Assembly: GCA_027605045.1 (NCBI GenBank)
Contig: JAQFWX010000001.1
Coordinates: forward strand, 2,666,001 to 2,730,000
Length of the DNA: 64,000 bases
Direction of reading: 5' to 3'
Source of the DNA: Phallus indusiatus
Taxonomy: Eukaryota; Basidiomycota; Agaricomycetes; Phallales; Phallaceae
The notes beneath the pieces are model-generated. The model was not told where the DNA came from, did no database searches, and worked only from the letters and a program-made list of their open reading frames with translations. This document shows, one piece after another, positions 44,000 to 54,871 of the stretch (positions within the stretch are counted from its first letter, which is position 1; every line of letters starts with the position of its first letter). The translations under genes were made by a program, and so were the position numbers.

Positions 44000-46900
44000 T
44001 CAAAATATTGCCGTAGAGTGTTTGCGTTTCTGCTTGCGCTCCGGTGATGGCAATAGTACTTGGCGTCGTCCACTTTTGTAAGTGGGAAGACGCTTTCTAG
44101 ACTTAGAGGTCTAGGTATAGTGTTTAGGAATACACTCAATGAGACCTATGAAGACTTACTATAATATTACTTGTGCTTGTACCAGGGCCATTATCAGTAT
44201 CGGTTTCGGGAAGTATTCCATTTAATTCCTTTATGACTCCCGTCAATTCCATTATTTGCGGGACATCCGTCAAAATATCTTTTCCATCATTTAACATTCG
44301 GACGAGACCATGCAATCGTGGTATAAGAGTCGCGAGTTCATGATTTATGCGTGCGTGCATCTGTTCTTTCAGTGCACTCGCACTATCGAGTCCTACACGC
44401 TTTAAAGTGTCCTGTAAGCCAACATAAAAAAGCAAAAAATAATAAATTTAATACCCCTTCATCACTTTTTGAGTCATCATTTTCTGTAACAGACGCGTCT
44501 GAATCAGGCCCTGAATCAGACTCTGAATCGAAAATCGCGGAAGACAGTGTATTCGCGACTTTTGCCATGTTGAGCAAATGGTTGGTGGATGGGGCCGGAA
44601 GAGTTGGCATACGTGAAAAATCCCTTGTAGTATCGACGGTTTTTTGAGAACTTGTAGCACCAAGGGTGTCTTGAGAGTTTTCCGGGAAAAACAGTCTGTA
44701 AATTTCCAGTGCAGTATTTTCCGTCAAGGGAAAATAAAATGTGATGGGTGGTGATAGGCTCGGAAGGAGATGTCTGAATGCCCAAAGATGCTTACATGCA
44801 CCATTTCCCATTGAATTAAATGGGCATGTGCACGCACCCAAACCATACGCGTTGAGAGAAAGGCGGTAACGGACGTGGCCTTCTACCTCGACATTTGCAA
44901 GGGTACTTGCACATGTAGCTTCAACTGTATGAGAATCTACCCATTTGAAATCTGTGATACGTCCCTGTTTGAGAATAGATTGAGCACTGTCATGCGATTT
45001 TATTTGTAATTCCGGAGACCACCAAGTGACAGCATACAGTCTTTCTGGCATTGCTTGAACAGTGCTCGCTTTAGATCGTTTAGCTTCTATTATCTCTGGA
45101 TCATGAATATGAGACCCAAACCGAGTAGAAAGCCAATTGTAATACTCGTTTTCAGAGCTGCGTTGAGTATAGATGCTAGGGAGAATATATGTAGCCAGAA
45201 GCATCACCAGAAGGTCGAGTCGAATGCGGCGTCCACCCTTTTGATACTGATGAAGATATTTGTGCTTGAGAATTCCATTAAACGACTCCAGATGATTTGT
45301 CGTTGGAATTACGCCTTCTAGAGGAATCCCAAGGTAATCCGAAGCTGCCTTTCGTCCAAACGCAGACCAAGATTTCCACATCGATGGAGTCATCCAATAG
45401 TTCGTCAAATAGTCAAGGTACGAGAATACACCAGCAAGTGTCGAACGACTGATATGTATGTTCGTGGACAAAGCCTGAAACCAAGTTTCTTCGGCATTCA
45501 CCAATGCAATGGCGGCGTTGCGGTTATCTGAATCAATCAAGCTTGCATAATTAAATGAGTGAGGTTCACAACTAAAATAAATGAATGCCGACTCACGCTT
45601 GCTCGAGATTTTGTAATCTTTTGGTTATTTGATCCTTATAGAAGTCATCCGTCTGCCCCATTTTTATGTCAGTCTTTCTTCTGTTTGTCCAGCACTGACG
45701 TGTATGGAATTTGCAGAGTAGAAGTGTTACGTTCGGCCAGATAGACAGTAATGCGCCGCGTTCTCTCATATCTGTGTCCGTGATCACGACCTTGGGTGCA
45801 AACGTCTGACCTTGATATTCACCCATATTTTTGACCCATGGTTTCAAAACATCGGTCAAAATTGACATATCATAACCCGCATGAGTAGCCTGGTTACCTG
45901 TTGGAGCGGAAAAAAGAAAAAAGGCAAGTGGAGTGCCACGATTTTGGGTGTCAACGCCTAACGCAATAAACAATAAGACACGACGATCGCATATACCAAA
46001 AGTTCCGTCCAACATCAGTTGTTTTCCGTGGGCATATTCCCAAGCCGCAGACTTCATGTACTGAGTCTGTATACATAATATAAATCTCTCGTGTCGAGTC
46101 GCTCGCCCTTGATAAAGAAAGATGGCTGATGCCAATTCGGGCCGATAAAATAGAGAATCTGAACGTAACCAATTGTCTATATTTTCCGCGGCGTCCTTTT
46201 GAAAATCGACACCCAAGGATAAGGCTTGTTTACGATATAATGATCGCGAGTCCCCCTTGAGCAAAAGGTAACGATAATTGGCGTTTTCCGGGTGCTCGTC
46301 TTTCTGACCCTGATAGAACTTGGCCTCATATAACTCTCGATTGCGTGTTTGAACGGCAGTCATACTACAAGTTGTATTAATAATTGTTAGCTTATAAACT
46401 AAACTTCATACTTTGCACCATTATTGATTTGCTCTAATGCCTCTTGCCAAACGTGCGGATGGACCGGCACTGGAGGGAGCCGACGCATTTGTCTAAATTT
46501 GCAATCTCCGTCATGCTCAAGTATCCCAGTAATGCGGCATATTTTTGAATCTTCTGGTGAAAACGTCAAGTCCAAGTGTCCCAAACAACCTGTAAAATCG
46601 TATGGCATCTTCCGCTTCCATGGTTTCATTTGTTGAATCTTGCCATACTCAAATTTTCTACACTCGTATTTTTTTTGCCTTGCAGTAGTACTACTTCCCG
46701 ATTGACTTATAATATATTATTATAACTCGAGTAACATACATTTTATTTATATGTACAATTGACCTACCACTGAAAAAGAACGCGCTTGATAACAATACCC
46801 TTTGATTGAGTACTTGTACTCCAACGTTTACTCCATCCGTTTGCCAAATCGTCCATCTCATCGAGCACCAGCCCTTGTTCTCGCAAACAATCCCGCGCCT

Positions 46901-47288
46901 CTTGTTGGGAAACTGCAGATCCAGTAAACACTCGATGGAAATGTCGAGACTTCGCATATATTTGTTTGATCGTATCGAGTTGCGCGGGATCACATTGGAG
47001 GGTATCAAAATGAATCTAATAGCGATAAGCAGAGGAATGCGCGAAATAATTCACTCACCGATATAGCATTCTTCTCCAATACTGGGTGAGGCGGAAGAGC
47101 ATCAAGTCCTAGCTAATTAGTCGTCAATGAATGCAACAACGCTGAACAAATGCAACTTACCTTGTCGAGAATAGATTGCAAGACACTCCCCGGACCACTG
47201 GAAGTAAAAGCGACAGCACTAAAGAATTGGGTTAATATCGGGAACTGTTAACAGCAACTTACGTTGGATGCATCGGTTCCTCCGACAT
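44000..47288 (-). CDS. MULE transposase with SWIM zinc finger
   Basis: DDE transposase of the Mutator superfamily, acting in the nucleus on the element ends. About nine exons; ATG 47,286-47,288. Exons 47,263-47,288, 47,161-47,218, 47,059-47,112 and 46,768-47,015 join in frame, followed by about 46,415-46,711, 45,593-46,362, 44,450-45,540, 44,160-44,409 and 44,000-44,102; stop 44,000-44,002. First acid in LMLDGTFGICDRR (about 46,000), second in VITDTDMRERG (about 45,775) followed by the C-x2-H motif CKFHTRQCW, Glu in NHLESFNGILK (about 45,280). The SWIM finger CTCPFNSMGNGACKH lies near 44,800. Basic C-terminus (PERKQKRKHS). No stop or frameshift found, so it could be active. Confidence 0.9.
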
Positions 47289-47745
47289 AATAAGGGCCTG
47301 AAAGATGATCCAAATTAGAACAGCGAAAGAGGGAAAATGGATGGACAACGCGCACCAATCAATAATGTGTGGTACGAGACGACGTGGATAAAAGCAAGGA
47401 CGGAATGATGGGAGGTGAATTGATGTTGTAGTGAGACCAACACCACATCTTAAATACTGCTAAAAGCGCTAAATGACTTCCAGGTCACTATTCTAAAATT
47501 GGAATCATGGTGATCGGTTGACTTATCTTTCTATTAGAGTTAGCGGGCGGTGCGCGAGCGTGCTGCTGCGCGCTGGTAGTTCATCGGGTGGAATAATGTC
47601 CTAGCTATAAAAGGCAACAACCGACCCGTCAAAGAACGGGCTGTTGGAAGCGATCTCGAAGAAGGTTTTGATGGTGCGCTCAACATAGGCGATGTCAAGC
47701 GACGAGGGGACCGCTTAGTTGATGGGCTGGAGCAGCCGATGTCGA
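47289..47745. other. MULE right subterminal region
   Basis: Transposase promoter side; no gene. Contains short inverted repeats near 47,690-47,760 like those inside the left end. Confidence 0.55.
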
Positions 47746-47780
47746 GCCGCTTAGTAACATCTTGCTCCAGCTTTAATTCC
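47746..47780. repeat. MULE right terminal inverted repeat
   Basis: Inverted partner of 33,081-33,115. Confidence 0.9.
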
Positions 47781-47789
47781 CCCGGCGTG

Positions 47790-48015
47790 ATGCCCGTGAC
47801 ATCACGTCGCTTAGGTTCGGCTTGGGCGCCTGGCACTTAGCTGTGTCAGGGCCGCACGCCGCGTCATCGTTTTATGTATATAGTAGCTGTACCTAGAGTG
47901 AGGGTCCCTAAGCTTGTTCTCTTAGGATCCCCTCCCTCTAGGTGAGTAGTATAGTTATTACCCAATATAGCTTTTAGGATCCCCTCCCTCTAGTCTGAGC
48001 TGAGTAGCCCTAACA
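47790..48015 (+). mobile_element. LTR A9, right part
   Basis: Continuation of 32,912-33,080 after the MULE; includes AAGCTTGTTCT and both GGATCCCCTCCCTCTAG blocks, ends CCCTAACA. Confidence 0.9.
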
Positions 48016-48073
48016 CAATCAGGACAAGAAAGTGATGACGAATAGATGAAAAAAAAGGGAAATTCAAGTGATA

Positions 48074-48985
48074 CTACGTGGAGTCAGAGCTATTTTCTTC
48101 ATTTTCATGTCCGTCAACATCCATGTTACCAGAACCGACATGGCCATTGTTTGGTCTTCTGCTCTTGTTGCTGAAAATGTTGATCATTTCCTGTTCTGGA
48201 ATAAATTGCGGGTGTTGAAACCAAGAGCTGAGAACTGTTGACACGCGAGTTGATTTGTCGGATAATGAATGACAAGTCCGGGAGACAGTTAAGCGGCCTC
48301 GAGAAAAGGCACGCTCAACATCAGTAGAAGCAGCTAAGAAATACCATGGTTAAAGCTCCATTAAGTAGACATCAGTAAGCACTTACCAGGGCATGTCAAA
48401 AAGTTGAGGGCCATTTGCGCGAGTGGATTACCACTTTGTAGAAGCACGTATCAATACGATATCAGGTCCTTGACGGCCACAGTAGGTGTAGCAATATATT
48501 CTTCAAATTGATCATTTAAACTTCCATCGCTAGGACATGTTTCCATATCTCTGAAGTACAAGCCGGCCTGTACAATACAAATCAACATCAACTAAACATA
48601 CTGCAAGCGAAATGAGTAGATACCTTTGAGATGTTGTCGATTTCCACGGGTTTGACTATCTGCTTTGATTTGTAATTATGTTCCCACTCATCGCGAGCTA
48701 ATTTGACTGAGGTCTGGATCCATTCTTCAGGCCACTTGGCTGCGCGGAAGTAGCTGAGCTTGCAACGGGGATTCATAACTAACATTGTTATAGTTAGAAA
48801 GGCTCAAGAGAATCAACAATGAATAGCCGCTCACTCATGGCAATGCAGTAGACAATAGAATCGTCTGTTAGCCCATAGTATTTATTCATAATCTTGAGCC
48901 CTCTACTGCTTGTGATACGAACTGCTGGATGATTGTCTGTGTCTTCAGATCACGTTGTAAGGGATTCCGTGAGCTGGTCTATTAG
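48074..48985 (-). pseudogene. hAT transposase, C-terminal part
   Basis: Reads VMNPRCKLSYFRAAKWPEEW (about 48,720-48,785), then after short introns YIATPTVAVKDLISYW. The dimerisation region is LAQMALNFLTCPAASTDVER with FSRGRLTVSRTCHSLSDK, ending at TAG 48,074-48,076. This is the common basidiomycete hAT C-terminus. The 5' half is missing beyond M5 at 48,987. Opposite orientation to the N-terminal hAT piece at 32,072, so the two are not halves of one gene. Confidence 0.85.
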
Positions 48986-48986
48986 T

Positions 48987-49398
48987 ATTTTCGAAACCAC
49001 GGGTACCCGTGCTAACCCGCCCTATAAGACATAGTGACAGGTGGGTGATTTTCGAGTGGTGTTTGTCGTGATTTTTTATTTATTTTGGCTCTAGAGAGCT
49101 CAAATCTTACTTAAAATGGAAATAAAAAAATATGCCAACAATATTTTTTAATTCTCTACAAGATAAGTTGGGCGCCTAAATAAGCGCCCATCTCGCTTAA
49201 TAACTTAATCTAGTAACATCTAGTCACACGTGACATTACCTGCAGGTAACACACAGGTACCTGCAGATTACCTGTTGTCACAGGTTGTCACATGACCCGC
49301 GGGTTGAAACCCAGGTCAGGTCGAGGATACCCAAATTTTTGACACTGACCCGCAGGTACAGGACCCGTACCCGCAGATCCAACCCGTTGAGAGCCTTA
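48987..49398. mobile_element. MITE M5, truncated copy of the M3 family
   Basis: Nearly identical to 20,278-20,709 but lacking the left end. Right end GTTGAGAGCCTTA intact. The core has GGGCGCCTAAATAAGCGCCC near 49,170. Confidence 0.88.
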
Positions 49399-49475
49399 CT
49401 GTACCTAGAGTGAGGGTCCCTAAGCTTGTTCTCTTAGGATCCCCTCCCTCTAGCCTGAGCTGAGTAGCCCTAACA
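49399..49475 (+). mobile_element. LTR-A 3' fragment
   Basis: CTGTACCTAGAGTGAGGG to CCCTAACA, starting exactly at the M5 end. Lacks the middle tandem block seen in full A LTRs. Confidence 0.85.
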
Positions 49476-49554
49476 GTTATTATAATTGTATTCAGCGACT
49501 AATATACATTGTAGTATCTAAACCATTTCTGGATATTAATACTAATACTATTGG

Positions 49555-49715
49555 TAGATATAGCACCTAAATGCTATTGGTTAGAGATAGCGTCATCATG
49601 TATATATACAGCTGTATGCACAAGTGTAGTTCCTTGTACTATTATTGACTGGATTACTGGGTTATACCACTGTCTGATCCTTAAGTCTCACCTACTGAAC
49701 AATTGTGTCCTTACA
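49555..49715 (+). mobile_element. LTR-B 3' fragment
   Basis: Matches the last about 160 bp of 16,715-17,110 (GCTATTGGTTAGAGATAGCG onward) and ends CCTTACA like the copy at 61,985-62,378. Confidence 0.85.
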
Positions 49716-51158
49716 CTAACTTTTCTCTTACTCAAACACCCTTATCAATATGCAAGACAAAACACAAAATCATCAAATAATTATGTAAGAAAAGTTCTGT
49801 TGGTTTGGCTAAAGCTAATTGTAACCAGGACATATCCTGTTGCAACTACACCCATCAAAGTATCAGAAAGTCGCTGGCCTCGCTTCTGCTATCCCCTTAT
49901 CCTTCCCCCAGACCTCTCAAAGAAAGAGGTGATGTTGCGTGTCAATCCTCCCAATGCAATCTGTGATTGGAGTCCCCTTGTTCGCACCTCCGGAGACTTC
50001 CTCCTCTTCCCCCACCGTGGCCAACCTCTCTTCTTCCTTGGCATTCCAGATGGCTCCCCTGATGCTTTGTCTCTTGCTACTGCTGGTGCTGAATTTAGTA
50101 CAGGCAGCTGGTGTGAATGTGACATTGCTCTAGGTGCTCGCCCAGCAGGAACAAGTCTCACAACTCCCCGCCCAGCAATTATAAATCATGACAAAACCAA
50201 GGATCGACAAACCCTTGGAAGGGGCCTTTGGGAAAATGACTCCCTTGATGGAGAGTTGCCAAGGTTTATTTCGCGTGAGCCAGATGCTCCAAAGATGTCT
50301 TCCTCCTATATTGACACCACTTCCAATGTTGTCGAACCAGTATCCTTTTTGACATCAATCATACAAAGGAATCCAGGTGCTGGCTTTATATTTGACTGTC
50401 GTGATGATGATATCTATGACTGGACAGCCTTCTTCAGCACAAAAACTCATCTGTACAACAATGCCCTTCACCAGTTATATGGCTATAAGGTTGCCAATTT
50501 TACTGAGCTGGAGCATGGAGTTACAGCCCTGGATCATAATCCACACTGGAAGATGATGATGTTCCAACCTGTCCTGATGCCAGAATCATTGCTTAATATT
50601 GCCAAAGTCGATACCAATTCACTTGATTATACAAAGATGTTTGATGCAGGATTGGCTTGGATGATGTCTATGATCACCAGTGGCCTCAATATTAAAGGTC
50701 TCTCATTTGGTTGCTCAGGTATAGGAGAGGGAGTTGGAATCCAGGATGGTACTGTAGTTGAGGTAAAAGATCTTCTTGGTGCCACTGTTGCTGATCAGGA
50801 AGAACAGGCAGTATTTGTGAGGGATCGTGTTGTCTATGATATCTTCAAATATCTCAGACAATCTCATCCAAACTATCGTTTCAATGGATTGTCCATCACC
50901 TATGTCTTCCGCCTCAATGGAAATTATTATACACCCTCCTTTCATACTGGTGATACCAAGGAAATGAAGACTGGCCAAGCTGCTCAAGCTTGGCAGCTGC
51001 TTGCCACACCTGGAAATGCTCAACGCCTTGGCTTTGACTCTGCCATCTGTGACCGTTACCATGATAACATCAATGCAGCACTCCACACAAAAGTATACAC
51101 TTGGATCAATGGGGATTGGAACAATGATGAGAGGAACATTGCTGACATCTCTACCTGA
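49716..51158 (+). CDS. Orphan intronless ORF between LTR pieces
   Basis: The open frame actually runs from 49,551 through the LTR-B end, but coding character begins after the LTR. The first in-frame ATG after it is 49,932 (MLRVNPPNAICDWSPLVRTS), giving 408 codons. Upstream in-frame sequence from 49,716 also looks coding, so the true start is uncertain. I see no catalytic motif, zinc knuckle, signal peptide or membrane span. It is a mixed soluble fold with many aromatic residues, for example DNPNW-type turns and NGDWNNDERN near the end. There are no introns, unlike other genes here. Followed by a possible AATAAA at 51,260. It could be the sole ORF of a nonautonomous LTR element or an insertion of viral or other foreign origin. 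No name can be given. Confidence 0.55.
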   Translation, partial: LTFLLLKHPYQYARQNTKSSNNYVRKVLLVWLKLIVTRTYPVATTPIKVSESRWPRFCYPLILPPDLSKKEVMLRVNPPNAICDWSPLVRTSGDFLLFPHRGQPLFFLGIPDGSPDALSLATAGAEFSTGSWCECDIALGARPAGTSLTTPRPAIINHDKTKDRQTLGRGLWENDSLDGELPRFISREPDAPKMSSSYIDTTSNVVEPVSFLTSIIQRNPGAGFIFDCRDDDIYDWTAFFSTKTHLYNNALHQLYGYKVANFTELEHGVTALDHNPHWKMMMFQPVLMPESLLNIAKVDTNSLDYTKMFDAGLAWMMSMITSGLNIKGLSFGCSGIGEGVGIQDGTVVEVKDLLGATVADQEEQAVFVRDRVVYDIFKYLRQSHPNYRFNGLSITYVFRLNGNYYTPSFHTGDTKEMKTGQAAQAWQLLATPGNAQRLGFDSAICDRYHDNINAALHTKVYTWINGDWNNDERNIADIST

Positions 51159-51350
51159 AAGTATTACTTGAACAATCTGCAATGGCCTGACTGTCTCACA
51201 GGATTCAACATCCTATCACATGTATTTTATGGTTTCAACACCACCTAAGTCATTGAATGAATAAAAACTGTAAAAATCAAAAAATATGTTTTTCTGTATA
51301 CTTTTGCCTGTTTAGTCTCAATCTTTATCTACTTATAAAGAATATATACT

Positions 51351-51549
51351 GTCAGGGTACGTGTCACGCGCCGTGTTCTGGGGAGTCCGGATGAAGTCCG
51401 GACCTCGGACTTACCAGACGTGGACAGAATAACGGACTACACACTATTGGACAAGTACTGACGCTCGGACTTGGCGGATATACTAAATATGGACGGGGTT
51501 TGGGTGCCGGACCTCTCCGAGGTCCGGATTAGGATCGGGTGGCATGAGG
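51351..51549 (+). mobile_element. LTR-like 5' fragment, family F
   Basis: Starts TGTCAGGGTACGTGTCACG and carries GTCCGGA repeats; cut by M6. Shares only its first 13 bp with LTR B. Confidence 0.55.
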
Positions 51550-51807
51550 TAAGGTTCTCAACGGGTTTTACCCGTGGGTATGGGTACCCGTGCCCGCAGG
51601 TACCCGAACCTGTGAATTTCATTTTTTCCAAAACCCGCAGGTACAGGTACGGGTTTTTCACGGGTTTACCCGCGGGTATCGGGTCAAACCCATTTCTTAA
51701 AAATCGAAAATTGCAAAACCCGGGGCAGGTATGGTTTAGCTTTTTGCACAAAAATACCCATACCCGCAGGTATTACCTGTCATACCCGAAACCCATTGAG
51801 ACCCTTA
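51550..51807. mobile_element. MITE M6, hAT-like
   Basis: Ends TAAGGTTCTCAACGGGTTT and AAACCCATTGAGACCCTTA; 8-bp TSD GCATGAGG / GCACGAGG with one difference. Arms of iterated TACCCGCGGGTA units. Confidence 0.88.
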
Positions 51808-52249
51808 GCACGAGGGTCGTGACAGTACGCTACTGCCTTCTCTTATTTTTCTTTATTTATTATCATCGGTATTATTTTATTTCTATTTCATTTATCATTC
51901 CCGCACTTCATATCCATCTTCCATTTATTCGTTCCATCTCTATTTCACTTTCTTTACTCATGTGCTCATACCCAGCATGATTAAGGATGACCACAGCTTT
52001 GGGCAAAAGCAGGTAACCCGTCCAGGTACGAGGTTTTTGACCTGCAGGTTTCATGCCTGCGGATCCGGGTTTCGATTTTGGGAGTTGACAGGTACCTGCA
52101 GGTTTTAAGCAAGGCAGGCACTTAATTTAAGCACTCAACTTATCTTGTAGATATTCAAAAAATATTAATGACATATTTTTTTATTTTCATTTTGGGCAAT
52201 TTTTGAGCTCTCTAGAGCCAAAATAAAAAAAAATCACAAGTAAAATCAC

Positions 52250-52392
52250 TAAGGATCTCAACGGGTTTGAACCATACCTGAAGAAGTTTTGAGATCTGAA
52301 GGTATGTCAAACCCTTGTACCCTTACCTGCAGATACGGGTACAGGTACCTGCAGGTAATACCTCCCATACCTGATACCTGTTGAGACCCTTA
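52250..52392. mobile_element. MITE M8, hAT-like, nested in M7
   Basis: 143 bp, ends TAAGGATCTCAACGGG and CCTGTTGAGACCCTTA, perfect 8-bp TSD AAAATCAC at 52,242-52,249 and 52,393-52,400. Confidence 0.93.
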
Positions 52393-52490
52393 AAAATCAC
52401 TGAAACCCATCACTTGCAAAGCTTTGACCCAGGTACCTGTGGGTCATACCTGCATACCTGCAGGTATTACCTGGGTAATAACAGCATACA

Positions 52491-52888
52491 CACTGGAGAC
52501 ATAGGAAGGTTTGCTCAACCTACAAACCATCAAGCAGACTTTAAACAGAGACCAAGTTTGCTTGGAGTTTCCTACTGTTTCAAACTTTGTACAAACTCTC
52601 AATTTCATCAGAGTTTACTTGTATAAGTGGATTTTATACAAATTTTCTGACAAACCTTAATCAAATGTTATGTGGATGTTATGCAGATGCTGAACAAGAA
52701 ATCTGCTCAAGGTTTCTGCACAATTTGTATCATAATTTATTCATAGGATGCTTAGCCAAGCAAACTTCTATCAAACTCAAAGTTTTCACAAAGTTTGATC
52801 TATCTAGGAGGCTTTAAGCAAACTTGGTCTCTGCTTAGAGTTTGTTTGATGGTTTGCTTGTCAAGCAAGCTTTCCTATGTCTCCAGTG
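52491..52888. mobile_element. CACTA-type MITE 1, nested in M7
   Basis: 398 bp, ends CACTGGAGACATAGGAA and TTCCTATGTCTCCAGTG, 3-bp TSD ACA. CACTG ends with a 3-bp TSD fit the CACTA superfamily. No coding. Confidence 0.88.
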
Positions 52889-53099
52889 ACAGCAGCATGG
52901 CATAGTACCAGGTAATACCCAGATACCCGCAGGTACCTGCAACAGGTAGCAGGTTTGACTTTTGGAATTCCATTACCTGCGGGTAGGTCACCAGACCCAC
53001 AGGTAATTACCTGTGGTCATCCCTAGGCGTGATGCCCGTGACATCACATTGCTTAGGTTCAGCTTGGGCACCTGACACTTAGCTGTGTCAGGGCCGCAT

Positions 53100-53650
53100 G
53101 CCGCTGTCGCGCACCAAAATCTTCCTTATTAGGAAAGGTTCCAACTTTGTCACCAGGTTCACCAGGTTTCCCCTCCTCGTTATTAGGTACTCTTTCATAG
53201 AAATGATAGATTGCCAGTCTCCTTTTCTCCACAATTGGTTTCTATCATCTGTGAATACACCGAAGTTGGTTTGATACTGAACATACCTCTCTTGGTTCCT
53301 CAGGTTTATCAGTGACGTACTCACTCATCCCGTCTTCAATCCGAGCTTTTTTGTTTGACATTTTAGCATCATTCTTCGATTTTTTCTTGCGCTTGCGTTG
53401 CTTCTCAGGTAGTTGTTCATTGATAGCGTTGTTTGCAATGTTAGCAGCCAAACAAGTTTGTTTTTTTGCCTTCTTGGACATGAGCTCTATCTTGCGTTGA
53501 AGAAGCAACACAATCTTTATAAAAAGTATAAATGAACTGTCGGTAATCAAGCACAAAAGGTACCTCATCATTAAGCTCCTCATTACAAGCGGTCTCAGAA
53601 TTGGATTCACTAGAGTCAACCTCATTTGTAGTATAGGGCGAATCACTGTC
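53100..53650 (-). pseudogene. Hypothetical basic-protein gene fragment
   Basis: Upstream exon contains MSKKAKKQTCLAANIANN and a Lys/Arg-rich stretch (EKQRKRKKKSKNDAK) like a nuclear localisation signal. After a short GT-AG intron near 53,240-53,285 the second exon reads WRKGDWQSIISMKEYLITRR. Cut at both ends by LTR pieces. Family not recognised. Confidence 0.5.
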
Positions 53651-53976
53651 TGTCAGGGTACGCTATCGTGTCCCCTCATTTTTCCTTATTTATTATTGTC
53701 GGTATATATTCATTTCTACTTCATTTACACTTCCTGTACATTATTCCCATTTTCCATTTATTTCCTTCATCTATATTTCACCTTTCTTACTCGCACGCAT
53801 TGCACGCTCATACCCGGCGTGATGCCCGTGACATCACGTCGCTTAATTTCGGTTCGGGCGCCTAGCACTTAGCTGTGTCAGGGCCGCACGCCGCGTTGTT
53901 GTTTTTCATGTATATAGTCGCAGTCCCTAGAGTGAGGGTCCCTAAGCTTGTTCTCTTAGGATCCCCTCCCTCTAGG
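53651..53976 (+). mobile_element. LTR A14, 3' end replaced
   Basis: TGTCAGGGTACGC start; ends at CTCTAGG where a TAGTGTTGC MITE fragment begins, the same LTR position as at 15,962. Confidence 0.85.
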
Positions 53977-54345
53977 TAGTGTTGCTGCGGTTCGGTTTGG
54001 TCCGGTTTTTCAGCATTTTTTCCCAAACCAAAAACTGGACTGATGGTTCGGTTTGCAACGTTTCAGTGAACCGGAACTGATTACAATTGGTTCCAGTCTG
54101 GTTCGGTTCAGGTCAGTCCAGTTCTCAGTTCGAACTGGTTCGAACACTTAAAAGAAATTTCACAGTAAGACTGTGTGCGAACCGGTTCGAACAACTAAAA
54201 GAAATTTCATAGTTGAGACTATATGTGAACCGGTTTGAACTGGTTCAAACATCTTCACTGTTCAGATTGGATCCAATAATGCATAAACCGGTTCAAACCG
54301 GTTTATGCCAATTTGCACAAATTATATACAATAACACAATGTATA
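53977..54345. mobile_element. TAGTGTTGC MITE fragment
   Basis: Starts TAGTGTTGCTGCGGTTCGG, has iterated GGTTCGG and GAACCGGTTCGAAC units; no right end. Confidence 0.65.
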
Positions 54346-54871
54346 TTTGGTTTTAGTTCATACAACACAATTTTGAGAAACTCTATATACATGCATTTCA
54401 GGTAATGCAGCAGTCCACCACTCCTTGAATGCCGATAAATGAAAACTGAGATCACCAGACTCCAAACCAGCCTTCAGAGACTCCAGTTGCCTCTGATGCA
54501 CATGGGCAAGGGCACAACTATGACAATATTCTGCTGTCAGTGTGGTAACCATCTGTGCCATCGTTCTATCCCAGCCCTGAACCCCAACCCGGTGTAGCAT
54601 ATGCTCTAACATCGCGACTTGACAGGCAATCGCCTTGCGGGCTTCAACAGCACCCCAAGCACTAGGGAGCTCGGACTCCTTCTCTTTCACTACCCAACAC
54701 AGCAGTCCAACATCCATTTCAAGAAATCCCTTGCACTCGTCATGGTAAGTATGCAAGCACTCGATGAAAGCATCCTCGTCTTGAATAATTTCATATTGCC
54801 ATATGGTAGGAGTTAAGAGTGGTTCGAGTTTTTCATCTCCTGCATCAGACATGCCGTCAGAAGTGGAAGAC

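Larger units (their letters stand above)
33081..47780. mobile_element. Mutator-like element (MULE), 14.7 kb, three genes
   Basis: Inverted ends: the left starts GGAAGTAAAGCTGGAGCAAG and the inverted right starts GGAATTAAAGCTGGAGCAAG. They match at 32 of the first 35 positions by my count. Perfect 9-bp TSD CCCGGCGTG at 33,072-33,080 and 47,781-47,789, the length typical of Mutator transposition. It carries gene X (+), an MGG-family gene (-) and a SWIM-type MULE transposase (-). It measures about 8.5 kb without the Ty3/gypsy insert. Just inside the left end are further short inverted repeats (GGCTGCTGCAGCC). Confidence 0.93.
51982..53025. mobile_element. MITE M7, hAT-like, carrying M8 and CACTA-1
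   Basis: Ends TAAGGATGACCACAG and CTGTGGTCATCCCTA; 8-bp TSD AGCATGAT / GGCGTGAT with two differences, agreeing with the LTR sequence that should be there. Has a diverged version of the shared core near 52,115-52,235. About 490 bp without inserts. Confidence 0.85.
51820..53099 (+). mobile_element. LTR A13 split by MITE M7
   Basis: 51,820-51,981 and 53,026-53,099 are consecutive parts of a degenerate A LTR (start TGACAGTACGC); the right end is lost at 53,099. Most diverged A LTR here, so probably old. Confidence 0.8.

Noticed and set aside
52300..52480. Iterated ACCTGCAGGTA/ACCCGCGGGTA units as a possible CRISPR or satellite
   Set aside because: They are arms of hAT-like MITEs with TSDs; no regular spacers.
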